64,000 bases of DNA, taken from assembly GCF_016861975.1 (NCBI RefSeq), contig NZ_BOMB01000021.1, positions 284,717-348,716 on the forward strand, in the 5' to 3' direction. Below, in pieces: positions 1 through 7,510 of this stretch. The translations under genes were made by a program, and so were the position numbers. Under the pieces are notes generated by a model. The model was given only the letters and a program-made list of their open reading frames with translations. It was not told where the DNA came from and ran no database searches. How positions within the stretch are numbered: position 1 is the stretch's first letter; every line of letters starts with the position of its first letter. The DNA is from Actinocatenispora rupis (lineage in GTDB: Bacteria; Actinomycetota; Actinomycetes; Mycobacteriales; Micromonosporaceae).

Positions 1-2
1 TG

Positions 3-560
3 GTGTCGTTCGCGAAGTCGGCGAACGTGGTCGCCTCCCCGACCAAGGACCGCGACCAGGTGTACTCGGCGATCAACGGCCTCCAGCTGGCGGAGTCGAC
101 GGCGACGGGCGAGGCGGTCTTCACGTCGCTGCAGGCGATCGCGAGCGTACCGGCGGACGGTGCGCAGGGGGCGCCGCCGGCCCGGATCGTGCTGCTGTCC
201 GACGGCTACCGCACGTACGGGCGGACGATCGAGGACGCGGGGAAGGCGTCCGCGGCGGCGAACGTACCGGTGTCGACGATCGCGTTCGGCACGGACAGCG
301 GGCGGGTGACGATCGGCGGCCAGACCACCCCCGTGCCGGTGGACAAGGTGTCGCTGCACAAGCTCGCCGAGATGACCAAGGGCCACTACTACGAGGCGGC
401 CAGCGCCGGCGAGCTGAGACAGGTGTACACCGACATGGGCTCGTCGATCGGGCACCGTACGGTGGCGCAGGAGATCGGGCAGTGGTTCATCGGGTTCGGC
501 CTGGTGTTCGCGTTCGCGGCGGCGGTGATGAGCCTGCTCTGGTCCTCCCGGATGCCGTGA
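3..560 (+). CDS. VWA-domain membrane protein, C-terminal part (5' end outside window)
   Basis: The reading frame is open at the left edge, so only the C-terminal 185 residues are present. What remains is the second half of a von Willebrand A domain: STATGEA near residue 32, which carries the conserved metal-site Thr, and LLSDGYRT near residue 65, which carries the third metal-site Asp. A membrane helix follows at about residues 158-180, then a short basic tail. The sequence closely resembles mycobacterial Rv1481 (BatA-like), which also sits directly upstream of fabG1-inhA. Such proteins are thought to work with a MoxR ATPase in the envelope; that ATPase would lie to the left of the window. 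Confidence 0.85.
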   Translation: MSFAKSANVVASPTKDRDQVYSAINGLQLAESTATGEAVFTSLQAIASVPADGAQGAPPARIVLLSDGYRTYGRTIEDAGKASAAANVPVSTIAFGTDSGRVTIGGQTTPVPVDKVSLHKLAEMTKGHYYEAASAGELRQVYTDMGSSIGHRTVAQEIGQWFIGFGLVFAFAAAVMSLLWSSRMP

Positions 561-608
561 CGGCACCGGCGGTAGTCTCGGTGCGCACGTTCGACGGAGG
601 GAGCACAG

Positions 609-1313
609 GTGCCTCGTACGGTTCTGGTGACCGGCGGCAACCGCGGGATCGGCCTGGCGATCGCGAAGCGGTTCGCGAAGCAGGGCGACCGGGTCGCGGT
701 GACGCACCGCGGCAGTGAGGTCGACCCCGAGCTGTACGGGGTGCGTTGCGACATCACCGACCCGGAGCAGGTCGACGCCGCGTTCACGCAGATCGAGCAG
801 GATCTCGGCCCGGTCGAGGTACTCGTGGCGAACGCCGGGATCACCGCGGACACGTTGCTGCTGCGGATGAGCGAGGACCAGTTCTCGTCGGTGGTGGACA
901 CCAACCTGGCCGGCGCGTGGCGCTGCGCGAAGCGGGCGGCGACGAAGATGCTGCGCGCCCGCTGGGGCCGGATGATCTTCATCTCGTCGGTGGCCGGCCT
1001 GTCCGGCAACCCCGGCCAGACGAACTACGCGGCCAGCAAGGCCGGCCTGGTCGGCCTGGCCCGGTCGATCACCCGCGAGCTGGGCACCCGCAACATCACC
1101 GCGAACGTGGTGGCCCCCGGCATGATCGAGACCGACATGACCGCCGAGCTGCCCGAGGCGCGGCGCAAGCAGATCCTCGGCGAGATCCCGGCCGGCCGCT
1201 TCGCGAGTACGGACGAGGTCGCGGCGGCGGTCACCTGGCTCGCCTCCGACGATTCGGCGTACGTGACCGGTGCGGTGATCCCGGTCGACGGCGGCCTCGG
1301 CATGGGCCACTGA
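609..1313 (+). CDS. fabG: 3-oxoacyl-ACP reductase FabG (MabA type)
   Basis: NADPH-dependent 3-oxoacyl-ACP reductase of type II fatty acid synthesis, 234 aa, cytoplasmic. The cofactor motif TGGNRGIG is at residues 8-15, the NAG motif follows, and the catalytic SSVAG...YAASK set is in place. The GTG start has GGAGG at 596-600, 8 nt upstream, so a longer start is not needed. inhA begins 37 nt after its stop, then hemH, matching the mycobacterial fabG1-inhA-hemZ order. The three genes are probably co-transcribed. The length is usual for FabG and no key residue is missing. Confidence 0.95.
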   Translation: MPRTVLVTGGNRGIGLAIAKRFAKQGDRVAVTHRGSEVDPELYGVRCDITDPEQVDAAFTQIEQDLGPVEVLVANAGITADTLLLRMSEDQFSSVVDTNLAGAWRCAKRAATKMLRARWGRMIFISSVAGLSGNPGQTNYAASKAGLVGLARSITRELGTRNITANVVAPGMIETDMTAELPEARRKQILGEIPAGRFASTDEVAAAVTWLASDDSAYVTGAVIPVDGGLGMGH

Positions 1314-1350
1314 GCCCGGCCATCGGACACGAGTGGGAGACGAGCACAAC

Positions 1351-2121
1351 GTGAGTGGACTTCTCGCCGGCAAGCGGCTGCTGATCGCCGGGATCCTGAC
1401 CGACCAGTCGATCGCGTTCTCCGCGGCGAAGATCGCCCAGGAGGAGGGCGCCGAGCTGGTGCTCACCGGGTACGGGCGGCTGTCGTTGGTGGAGCGCATC
1501 GCGAAGCGGCTGCCGAAGCCGGTCGGCGACATCATCGAGCTGGACGTGACGAACCCGGAGCACCTGGACGGGCTGGCGGACCGGGTCCGCGAGCAGGTCG
1601 ACGGGCTCGACGGGGTGGTGCACTCGATCGCGTTCGGGCCGCAGTCGGTGATGGGCGGCGAGTTCCTGAACGCGAAGTGGGACGACGTCTCGACGGCGCT
1701 GCAGATCTCGACCTTCTCGTACCAGGCGCTCGCGATGGCGTGCCTGCCGTTGATGCGGCCGGGCGGGTCGATCGTGGGCCTGACGTTCGACGCGACCACC
1801 GCCTGGCCGGTGTACGACTGGATGGGCGTGGCGAAGGCGGGCCTGGAGTCGGCGAGCCGCTACCTGGCGATGCATCTGGGCAAGCAGGGCATCCGGTCGA
1901 ACCTGGTGTCCGCGGGCCCACTCCGGACGATGGCGGCGAAGTCGATCCCGGGCTTCGTGGAGTTCGAGGACGCGTGGCAGGCGCGGGCGCCGCTCGGCTG
2001 GTCGCTGACCGACCTGGAGCCGGCCGGTCGCGCGATCTGCGCGCTGCTGTCGGACTGGTTCCCGGCGACGACGGGTGAGGTCGTCCACGTCGACGGCGGG
2101 TACCACGCGGTGGGCGCCTGA
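1351..2121 (+). CDS. inhA: Enoyl-ACP reductase InhA/FabI
   Basis: NADH-dependent enoyl-ACP reductase of type II fatty acid synthesis, 256 aa. The protein opens SGLLAGKRLLIAGILTDQSI, lining up with mycobacterial InhA ([20 protein letters not shown]), so GTG at 1351 is preferred over GTG at 1333. The divergent-SDR active site is present as YDWMGVAK (Tyr-x6-Lys). The C-terminal ALLSDWFPATTGEVVHVDGG is typical of the family. GGGAG at 1334-1338 is a slightly distant ribosome site. Whether the host makes mycolic acids cannot be judged from this gene. Confidence 0.93.
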   Translation: MSGLLAGKRLLIAGILTDQSIAFSAAKIAQEEGAELVLTGYGRLSLVERIAKRLPKPVGDIIELDVTNPEHLDGLADRVREQVDGLDGVVHSIAFGPQSVMGGEFLNAKWDDVSTALQISTFSYQALAMACLPLMRPGGSIVGLTFDATTAWPVYDWMGVAKAGLESASRYLAMHLGKQGIRSNLVSAGPLRTMAAKSIPGFVEFEDAWQARAPLGWSLTDLEPAGRAICALLSDWFPATTGEVVHVDGGYHAVGA

Positions 2122-2154
2122 CACCCCCATCTACGGGTGGTAGAAGATAGGACC

Positions 2155-3177
2155 GTGTACGACGCGTTCCTGTTGCTGTCCTTCGGCGGCCCCGAGGGCC
2201 CCGACGACGTCATGCCGTTCCTCCGTAACGTGACCCGCGGTCGCGGCGTACCGGAGGAACGGCTGGCGGAGGTGGCCGAGCACTACCGGCACTTCGGCGG
2301 CGTCTCGCCGATCAACCAGCAGTGCCGCGACCTGCTCGCCGCGCTCCGCACCGAGTTCGCCGACCACGGCCTCGACCTGCCGCTCTACTGGGGCAACCGG
2401 AACTGGGATCCGTACCTGGCGGACACCCTGGCGACGATGCGCGACGACGGCGTACGGCGCGCGATCGCGTTCGTCACCAGCCCGTTCGGCTCGTACTCGT
2501 CGTGCCGGCAGTACCTGGAGGACATCGTCGCGGCGCGGGCGACGGTCGGCGCCGGCGCCCCGGTGATCGACAAGCTGCGCCACTTCCACGACCATCCCGG
2601 GTACGTCGAGCCGCACGTGGACGCGGTCCGCGCGGCGCTCGGTACGTTGCCGGCGGCGCCGGACAGCACGCGGCTGGTGTTCACCGCGCACTCCGTACCG
2701 ATGTCGATGGCGCGGACGGCGGGGCCGGCCGGCAACCGGTACACCGACCAGCTCGCCGAGGTGGCGCGGCTGGTGGCGGACGGGTCCGGCGCCGGCCTGC
2801 CGTACGACCTGGTGTGGCAGTCGCGGTCCGGCCCGCCGCAGGTGCCGTGGCTGGAGCCGGACGTCAACGACCACCTGGCCCGGCTCGCCGCGGACGGCGT
2901 GACGGGCGTGGTGGTGAGCCCGATCGGGTTCGTGTCCGACCACCTGGAGGTGGTCTGGGATCTCGACAACGAGGCCGCGGACACCGCGAAGCGGCTCGGG
3001 CTGGACTACGCGCGCGCCGCGACCCCCGGTACCGACCCGCGGTTCGTCGCGATGGTCCGGGAACTGGTGACCGAGCGGCTCGACCCGGCCGTACCGCGGC
3101 GGAAGCTGGGCGGCATCCCGGTGTGGGACGCCTGCGCGGACGGTTGCTGCGCGCTGCCCCCGCGCCCCGCGCACTGA
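2155..3177 (+). CDS. hemH: Ferrochelatase (coproporphyrin type)
   Basis: Inserts ferrous iron into a porphyrin in haem synthesis; in actinobacteria this family uses coproporphyrin III. The protein is 340 aa from GTG 2155 (YDAFLLLSFGGPEGPDDVM, matching the family N-terminus). GTG 2137 in the same frame would add six residues. The active-site His lies in FTAHSVPMS. Cysteines at SSCRQYLED and in the C-terminal WDACADGCC are placed like the [2Fe-2S] ligands reported for mycobacterial ferrochelatase. It starts 33 nt after inhA and ends 9 nt before a convergent gene. Confidence 0.92.
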   Translation: MYDAFLLLSFGGPEGPDDVMPFLRNVTRGRGVPEERLAEVAEHYRHFGGVSPINQQCRDLLAALRTEFADHGLDLPLYWGNRNWDPYLADTLATMRDDGVRRAIAFVTSPFGSYSSCRQYLEDIVAARATVGAGAPVIDKLRHFHDHPGYVEPHVDAVRAALGTLPAAPDSTRLVFTAHSVPMSMARTAGPAGNRYTDQLAEVARLVADGSGAGLPYDLVWQSRSGPPQVPWLEPDVNDHLARLAADGVTGVVVSPIGFVSDHLEVVWDLDNEAADTAKRLGLDYARAATPGTDPRFVAMVRELVTERLDPAVPRRKLGGIPVWDACADGCCALPPRPAH

Positions 3178-3186
3178 TCTCGCGGG

Positions 3187-3915
3187 TCAGGCGAGGGCGC
3201 CGGCCCGTTCCTCGGTACGGGTGCGCTCGTCGTACATGTGCCAGAGGGTGTCGGCGAGGTCGGCCGGGTCGAGCGTGCCGTCGAGGCCGGGCGGCAGCGG
3301 TTCGGCGGACGCGGCCCGGTTGGTGCTGATCGTACGTTCGGGGTCGCTGCCCCGGACGAGCGCGCCGACGGTCAGCACCCCCGCGTACACGCCGCGGTCG
3401 GCGACGGTGTCGTGCAGCGTGTGGACGTAGTTGCGCGGTCCGGCCATGGCGATCCCGACGTTGGCGAGGACCGGCAGCGGTGTGGTCGCGGACGCGCCGA
3501 GGCTGACGAGTACGGCGCCGTCGCCGCGGTCCAGCATCGCCGGCAGGAACCGCCGGACGAGCGCGACCGGGTTGTACACCAGCGCGTCGAGCTGGGCGCG
3601 CAGGTTGTCGTCGGCGACGTCGAGCGGGGTGGCGATCCGGTCGGCGACGGGCTGGCCGTTGAGGTACAGCACGTCGAGCGGGCCGTGGGTGCGGTCGATC
3701 GCGCCGGCCACCGCGTCCACCGCCCCCGGCCGGGTCAGATCGGCCGGGTACGCCGTGGCGGTGATCCCGGCACCGGCCAGTTCGGTGACGAACCGGTCGA
3801 GCCGGTCGCCGTTGCGGGCGACGAGCGCCACCCGGAACCCCTCCCGCCCGAACCGGTACGCCGTGGCCAGGCCGAGCCCGGGTCCGGTGCCGACGATCGC
3901 CATGGTCCTGTCCAT
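3187..3915 (-). CDS. Atypical short-chain dehydrogenase lacking the Tyr-x3-Lys site
   Basis: 242-aa Rossmann-fold protein of the SDR superfamily. The dinucleotide motif is seen as GTGPGLGLA at residues 9-17. The usual NNAG is LNGQ, and where YxxxK should follow the active-site Ser (LVSLGAS) the sequence reads NVGIAMAGP, with no Tyr or Lys. It may therefore bind NAD(P) without classical redox activity, or use another mechanism. It is divergent from a TetR gene and the 93-nt gap between them holds two matching palindromes, so TetR control is very likely. The substrate is unknown. Confidence 0.85.
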   Translation of the reverse strand: MDRTMAIVGTGPGLGLATAYRFGREGFRVALVARNGDRLDRFVTELAGAGITATAYPADLTRPGAVDAVAGAIDRTHGPLDVLYLNGQPVADRIATPLDVADDNLRAQLDALVYNPVALVRRFLPAMLDRGDGAVLVSLGASATTPLPVLANVGIAMAGPRNYVHTLHDTVADRGVYAGVLTVGALVRGSDPERTISTNRAASAEPLPPGLDGTLDPADLADTLWHMYDERTRTEERAGALA

Positions 3916-3930
3916 CCGCGCCTCCTCAAG

Positions 3931-3946
3931 TTGAGTACTCCCTCAA
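3931..3946. promoter_or_regulatory. Operator 1 of the SDR/TetR pair (TTGAG-N6-CTCAA)
   Basis: A 16-bp palindrome TTGAG-N6-CTCAA lies 15 nt from the SDR start. A further CTCAAGTTGAG dyad overlaps its left half at 3925-3935, giving closely packed half-sites. The same spaced dyad recurs at 3970-3991 before tetR. This layout is usual for a TetR-family autorepressor that also represses its divergent neighbour. Binding is inferred from symmetry and position only. Confidence 0.65.
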
Positions 3947-3969
3947 GTTCTGTGCCGGACCGTAGCACC

Positions 3970-3991
3970 AACATGAGGATGTCCTCAAGTT
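3970..3991. promoter_or_regulatory. Operator 2 of the SDR/TetR pair
   Basis: A 22-bp imperfect palindrome centred on TGAGGATGTCCTCA (6-bp perfect arms, 2-bp centre), flanked by AAC and GTT. Its core reads ATGAG-N6-CTCAA, the same arm spacing as operator 1. It ends 17 nt before the tetR start codon, so a bound repressor would block that promoter. Confidence 0.65.
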
Positions 3992-4008
3992 CGGCTAGGA
4001 TCGCCGGC

Positions 4009-4647
4009 ATGAGCGAGACCCGGCCGCTGCGCGCCGACGCCCGCCGCAACCGCGAGCGCCTGATCGAGGCCGCCCGCACCGTGTACGCCGAGCGCGGACT
4101 CGACGCGCCGCTCGACGAGATCGCCCGGTGCGCCGGCGTCAGCATCGGCACGCTGTACAACCGGTTCCCGAGCCGGGACGCGCTGATCGACGCGGCCTTC
4201 GCGGACCGGGTCGCGGCGACCGCCCGGTTCGCCGAGCACGCGCTCGCCGACGACGACCCCTGGTCCGGCCTCGCGTACTTCCTGGAACGGATCTGCGAGT
4301 TGCAGGCGACCGACCGTGGATACCGGGATCTCGCCGCGCGCAGCGTGCCGCGGTCGGCGGAGACGGCGGCGGCGCTGCGCGACGGGTACCGGCAGATGGA
4401 ACGGATCGTCGAACGGGCGCAGCACGCCGGGGCGCTGCGGTCCGACGTGACGCTGGCCGACCTGGCGTTCGTGTTCTGGGGGCATGCCGGCACGGTCGCC
4501 GCCACCGCCGACATCGCGCCCGACGCCTGGCGCCGGCACCTCGGCCTGCTGCTCGACGGGCTGCGCAGCGAGGGCGCGCACCCGCTGCCCGTACCGCCGC
4601 TGGACCCGGCGCAGGTGGAGCGGGCGATGGGCCCCGGCGGCTGCTGA
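4009..4647 (+). CDS. TetR-family transcriptional regulator
   Basis: 212 aa. The N-terminal helix-turn-helix spans about residues 10-57 (RRNRERLIEAARTVYAERG, then IARCAGVSIGTLYNRFPSRD), followed by an all-helical ligand domain. The ATG start has TAGGA 8 nt upstream. It is divergent from the atypical SDR gene, with two shared operators, so it most likely represses both that gene and itself. The ligand is unknown. A possible hairpin terminator follows. Confidence 0.92.
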   Translation: MSETRPLRADARRNRERLIEAARTVYAERGLDAPLDEIARCAGVSIGTLYNRFPSRDALIDAAFADRVAATARFAEHALADDDPWSGLAYFLERICELQATDRGYRDLAARSVPRSAETAAALRDGYRQMERIVERAQHAGALRSDVTLADLAFVFWGHAGTVAATADIAPDAWRRHLGLLLDGLRSEGAHPLPVPPLDPAQVERAMGPGGC

Positions 4648-4657
4648 GCCAGGGACG

Positions 4658-4681
4658 CCACGCGCGAGCGGCGACGCGTGG
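4658..4681 (+). terminator. Possible terminator after tetR
   Basis: CCACGCG and CGCGTGG form a 7-bp stem around a 10-nt loop, followed by TTGCCTTGT. It begins 11 nt after the tetR stop. The stem is short for this GC content, so support is moderate. Confidence 0.4.
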
Positions 4682-4758
4682 TTGCCTTGTGGGGAGCCGT
4701 TCTCGTCGTACCCGGGGGCTACGGTGCCGGGGTTACGGTGCGGGGAGAGGGGGCGGCG

Positions 4759-5085
4759 ATGGACGTCACGGCCGAGGACCGGTTCGAGGACGTGGTCGAC
4801 GAGTTCGCCGGGCTGCCGGGGGTGACCCCGCCGGGCGCGTCGCGCGGGTTCGGCCGCACCGCGCTGCGGGTCGACGGGAAGATCTTCGCGATGCTGGTGC
4901 GCGGCCGGTTCGTGGTGAAGCTGCCGAGGGTACGGGTCGACCAGCTGGTCGAGTCCGGTGCCGGGGTGCGGTTCGACGCGAACAAGGGCACGCCGATGAA
5001 GGAGTGGCTCAGCCTCGACCCGGCGAGCGCGCTGCCGTGGGTACCGCTCGCCCACGAGGCGCTGGCGTACGTGCGGGCCGGCTGA
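4759..5085 (+). CDS. MmcQ/YjbR or TfoX-N-like small protein
   Basis: 108-aa cytoplasmic protein. The pattern GFGRTALRVDGKIFAML...RFVVKLP...VRFDANKGTPMKEWL is that of the MmcQ/YjbR and TfoX N-terminal fold, small alpha/beta proteins often called DNA-binding but with no settled role. The start is ATG 4759, preceded by a purine run GGGGAGAGGGGGC. An upstream GTG at 4678 would only add a non-conserved stretch. It converges on the next gene, with a 20-bp tandem repeat between them. Confidence 0.75.
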   Translation: MDVTAEDRFEDVVDEFAGLPGVTPPGASRGFGRTALRVDGKIFAMLVRGRFVVKLPRVRVDQLVESGAGVRFDANKGTPMKEWLSLDPASALPWVPLAHEALAYVRAG

Positions 5086-5090
5086 CCGGC

Positions 5091-5130
5091 GGCGGGATCA
5101 CCGGCCGAGCGGCGGGGTCACTGGCCGAGC
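5091..5130. repeat. Two-copy 20-bp tandem repeat
   Basis: Two adjacent 20-bp units (5091-5110 and 5111-5130) differ at 2 positions. The second unit overlaps the last codons of the minus-strand gene at 5118, so it probably arose by local slippage at the converging gene ends. Confidence 0.7.
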
Positions 5131-5906
5131 GGCGCATTGCATGCGGCGACGAGCGCGCGGCGGCAGGCGGTGGCGAGCGGGCGCAGCGCGGCCGACCGCT
5201 GGTTCGCCTCGTACGCGTTGACCGCGCCACCCGGTTCGTCGTGCTCGGCGAGCGCGAGTACCCGGTCGAGGACACCGGCGCGCGCGTACAGCCGGCGGCT
5301 GCGCGGGTCGTACCCGGTGGGCAGGTCGGCGGTGCCGCCGCCGCGACGCAGCGCGGTCAGCGCGGGGGCCAGTTCGGGCCGCCAGCGCGCCACGTCGAGC
5401 CGGGCGAGCGCGTCGGTCGACTCGGCGAGCGCGGTGGCCAGCTCCGCCTCCGCCTCCGACGGCGTGACCAGCTCGACGGGCACCGGGCCGGCCGGCACCG
5501 GGTACGCCCGCCAGGTGATCGCGAGCCACGTGTCACCCGACCCCGACGTGTACTCCCGCGGCTCGGGCACCAGGCCGACCTCACCGGCGACGATGCCCTC
5601 CCCGGCGACGAGCGCGGCGCCGGTGAACGGGCCGGGGCCGGGGAGTCCGCGCGGGTCGCCGGGCGCGGGCAGTACGAGCCGGATCTGCTCGGGGCGCAGT
5701 GCCGCGAACCGGGCCAGGGCCTCCCGCAGCGACTCCTCCTGCCAGCTTCCGGGCATGTCGAGTACGACGTGGTCGGTGCCGTCGGTGAGGGTCTCGGCCG
5801 CGTCGTCGAACGGCACGAGCCCGGCCCGCCAGGCCCGGATCCACGGGGTCAGGCGGACGCACGGCCGGACGGCGGTTGCGACGGACTGGACCGGGTCTGC
5901 GGACAT
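5118..5906 (-). CDS. Conserved hypothetical protein
   Basis: 262 aa from ATG 5906, with no signal peptide or membrane helix. I do not recognise a named family. The N-terminal half contains alternating hydrophobic strands (LDMPGSW, IRLVLPAPGDPRGLPGPGPF, AGEVGLVPE) and the C-terminal half is Ala/Leu/Arg-rich and helical. It is divergent from the LysE-type gene with a 55-nt gap. Codon use matches its neighbours and third positions are strongly G/C, which supports real coding. Confidence 0.75.
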   Translation of the reverse strand: MSADPVQSVATAVRPCVRLTPWIRAWRAGLVPFDDAAETLTDGTDHVVLDMPGSWQEESLREALARFAALRPEQIRLVLPAPGDPRGLPGPGPFTGAALVAGEGIVAGEVGLVPEPREYTSGSGDTWLAITWRAYPVPAGPVPVELVTPSEAEAELATALAESTDALARLDVARWRPELAPALTALRRGGGTADLPTGYDPRSRRLYARAGVLDRVLALAEHDEPGGAVNAYEANQRSAALRPLATACRRALVAACNAPLGQ

Positions 5907-5961
5907 ACCACGAGGGTAAAGGCCGGTGCGGCCGATCGCCGCCCGGCTGTACGGTGGCGCG

Positions 5962-6603
5962 ATGGTGTCGATGGATCGGTTGCTGGCGTTCGCCGCGGTG
6001 GCTGCGGTGATCATCGTGGTGCCCGGGCCGAGCGTGCTGTTCGTCCTCGGCCGCGCCCTGTCGTACGGGCGGCGGGTGGCCGTGCTCGGCGCGCTGGGCA
6101 ACGGAATCGGTGCGCTCGTACTGGTCGTGGCGGTGTCGCTGGGACTGGGGCCGGTGCTGTCGGCCAGCGCGCTGCTGTTCACGACGGTCAAGCTGGCCGG
6201 CGCCGCGTACCTGGTCTTCCTCGGCGTCCGTGCGTTCCGCGCGCGCCGGTCGCTGGCCGCGGCGATGCAGGCCGCCGACGCCCCGGCGCCGCCCGGCCGG
6301 CACAGCGTGCTCAGCGGGTTCCTGGTGGGTGTGACGAACCCCAAGACGGCGATCTTCTTCGCGGCCGTACTGCCGCAGTTCGCGGACCGGTCGGCGGGTT
6401 CGATGACGCCGCAGCTGATCGTACTGGGCCTGGTGTTCGTGGCGATCGCGCTGGTGAGCGACAGTATGCAGGCGCTCGCGGCGGGCACGTTCCGGGCGTG
6501 GTTCGGCCGCTCCGAGCGGCGGATGGAGCTGGTCGGCGGGGCCGGCGGCATCGCCATGATCGGCCTCGGCGTCAGCGTCGCGCTCACCGGCCGCAAGGAC
6601 TGA
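5962..6603 (+). CDS. LysE/RhtB-family amino acid exporter
   Basis: 213-aa inner-membrane protein with about five to six hydrophobic helices. The family signature VPGPSVLFVLGRALSYGRR is near residue 20 and GFLVGVTNPKTAIFFAAVLPQF near residue 117. These exporters remove amino acids or homoserine lactone-like compounds; the substrate here is not readable. ATG 5962 and ATG 5971 are both possible starts, neither with a strong ribosome site. Confidence 0.9.
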   Translation: MVSMDRLLAFAAVAAVIIVVPGPSVLFVLGRALSYGRRVAVLGALGNGIGALVLVVAVSLGLGPVLSASALLFTTVKLAGAAYLVFLGVRAFRARRSLAAAMQAADAPAPPGRHSVLSGFLVGVTNPKTAIFFAAVLPQFADRSAGSMTPQLIVLGLVFVAIALVSDSMQALAAGTFRAWFGRSERRMELVGGAGGIAMIGLGVSVALTGRKD

Positions 6604-6652
6604 CCCGGCGCGCCGCCGTACGAGGGCGCCGGGGTGCGGCTACGGTCGCAGC

Positions 6653-7501
6653 GTGCGGAGCCCGTTTCGACGCCGGGACGACCGGCAGAGCGTGGACTAC
6701 GGCCGGGACGTCCTGGCCGGCGACTGGCGCAGGCGTAAGACGGTGCCGGTCGTCGACGCGGAACCCGACCTGGTGGTGGAGGACGCCGACGGCGGCTTCT
6801 GCGGCGCCGTCGTCGGCTTCGAGGCCGACGCCGTCGTCCTTGCCGACCGGCACGGCCAGACCCGACTGTTTCCCTTGGTACCAGGGGGATTCCTGCTCGA
6901 CGGCCAGGTGGTGACGCTGCGCCGGCCGCAGCGCGCGCCCGCGCCACCGGTCCGCCGGCGTACGGCGTCGGGCTCGGTGGCGGTGGCGGACTCGCCGGCC
7001 AAGGTGGCGCGGGCGAGCCGGATCTGGGTCGAGGGCATCCACGACGCGGCGCTGGTGGAGAAGATCTGGGGCGACGACCTGCGCGTCGAGGGTGTCGTGG
7101 TGGAGCCGCTGTCCGGGGTGGACGACCTGGTCGCGGCGGTCGACGCGTTCGGGCCGGGGGAGGGTCGCCGGCTCGGTGTGCTCGTCGACCACCTCGTCGC
7201 GGGCAGCAAGGAGAGCCGCATCGTCGAGCGCGTCACCTCGCCGTACGTGCTGGTCACGGGCCATCCGTACGTGGACGTCTGGCAGGCGGTGAAGCCGGCC
7301 GCGGTCGGCATCCGCGCGTGGCCGGACGTACCGAAGGGGCAGCCGTGGAAGGAGGGTGTGTGCGCGGCGCTCGGGGTCAGCGACCCGGCCGCGCTGTGGC
7401 GCCGCATCCTGCGCTCGGTGCACGACTACCGGGACGTGGAGGCGCCGCTGCTCGGCGCGGTGGAGCGCCTGATCGACTTCGTGACCGACCCGGGGGAGTA
7501 G
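6653..7501 (+). CDS. DUF3097 family protein
   Basis: 282-aa cytoplasmic protein matching the actinobacterial DUF3097 family in length and layout. The N-terminus is basic with VDYGRDVLAGDWRRRKTVPVV. The C-terminal half resembles a Toprim-like fold (RIWVEGIHDAALVEKIWGDDLR, LGVLVDHLVAGSKESR, VTGHPYVDVW): an acidic residue in VEGIHD and a DxxVAGS segment. A nucleic-acid role is suggested by this resemblance only. The start is GTG 6653, 49 nt after the LysE-type gene. Confidence 0.82.
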   Translation: MRSPFRRRDDRQSVDYGRDVLAGDWRRRKTVPVVDAEPDLVVEDADGGFCGAVVGFEADAVVLADRHGQTRLFPLVPGGFLLDGQVVTLRRPQRAPAPPVRRRTASGSVAVADSPAKVARASRIWVEGIHDAALVEKIWGDDLRVEGVVVEPLSGVDDLVAAVDAFGPGEGRRLGVLVDHLVAGSKESRIVERVTSPYVLVTGHPYVDVWQAVKPAAVGIRAWPDVPKGQPWKEGVCAALGVSDPAALWRRILRSVHDYRDVEAPLLGAVERLIDFVTDPGE

Positions 7502-7510
7502 CCGCCAGGG

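Noticed and set aside
3925..3991. HAIR-type (HspR) operators in the SDR/TetR gap
   Set aside because: The CTTGAG...CTCAA arms look similar, but the spacing is N6 between TTGAG and CTCAA rather than the N9 of HAIR, and no heat-shock gene is present.
4128..6914. 928-codon plus-strand frame across tetR, the YjbR-like gene and the LysE gene
   Set aside because: It runs through known genes in another frame and has shadow-type composition.
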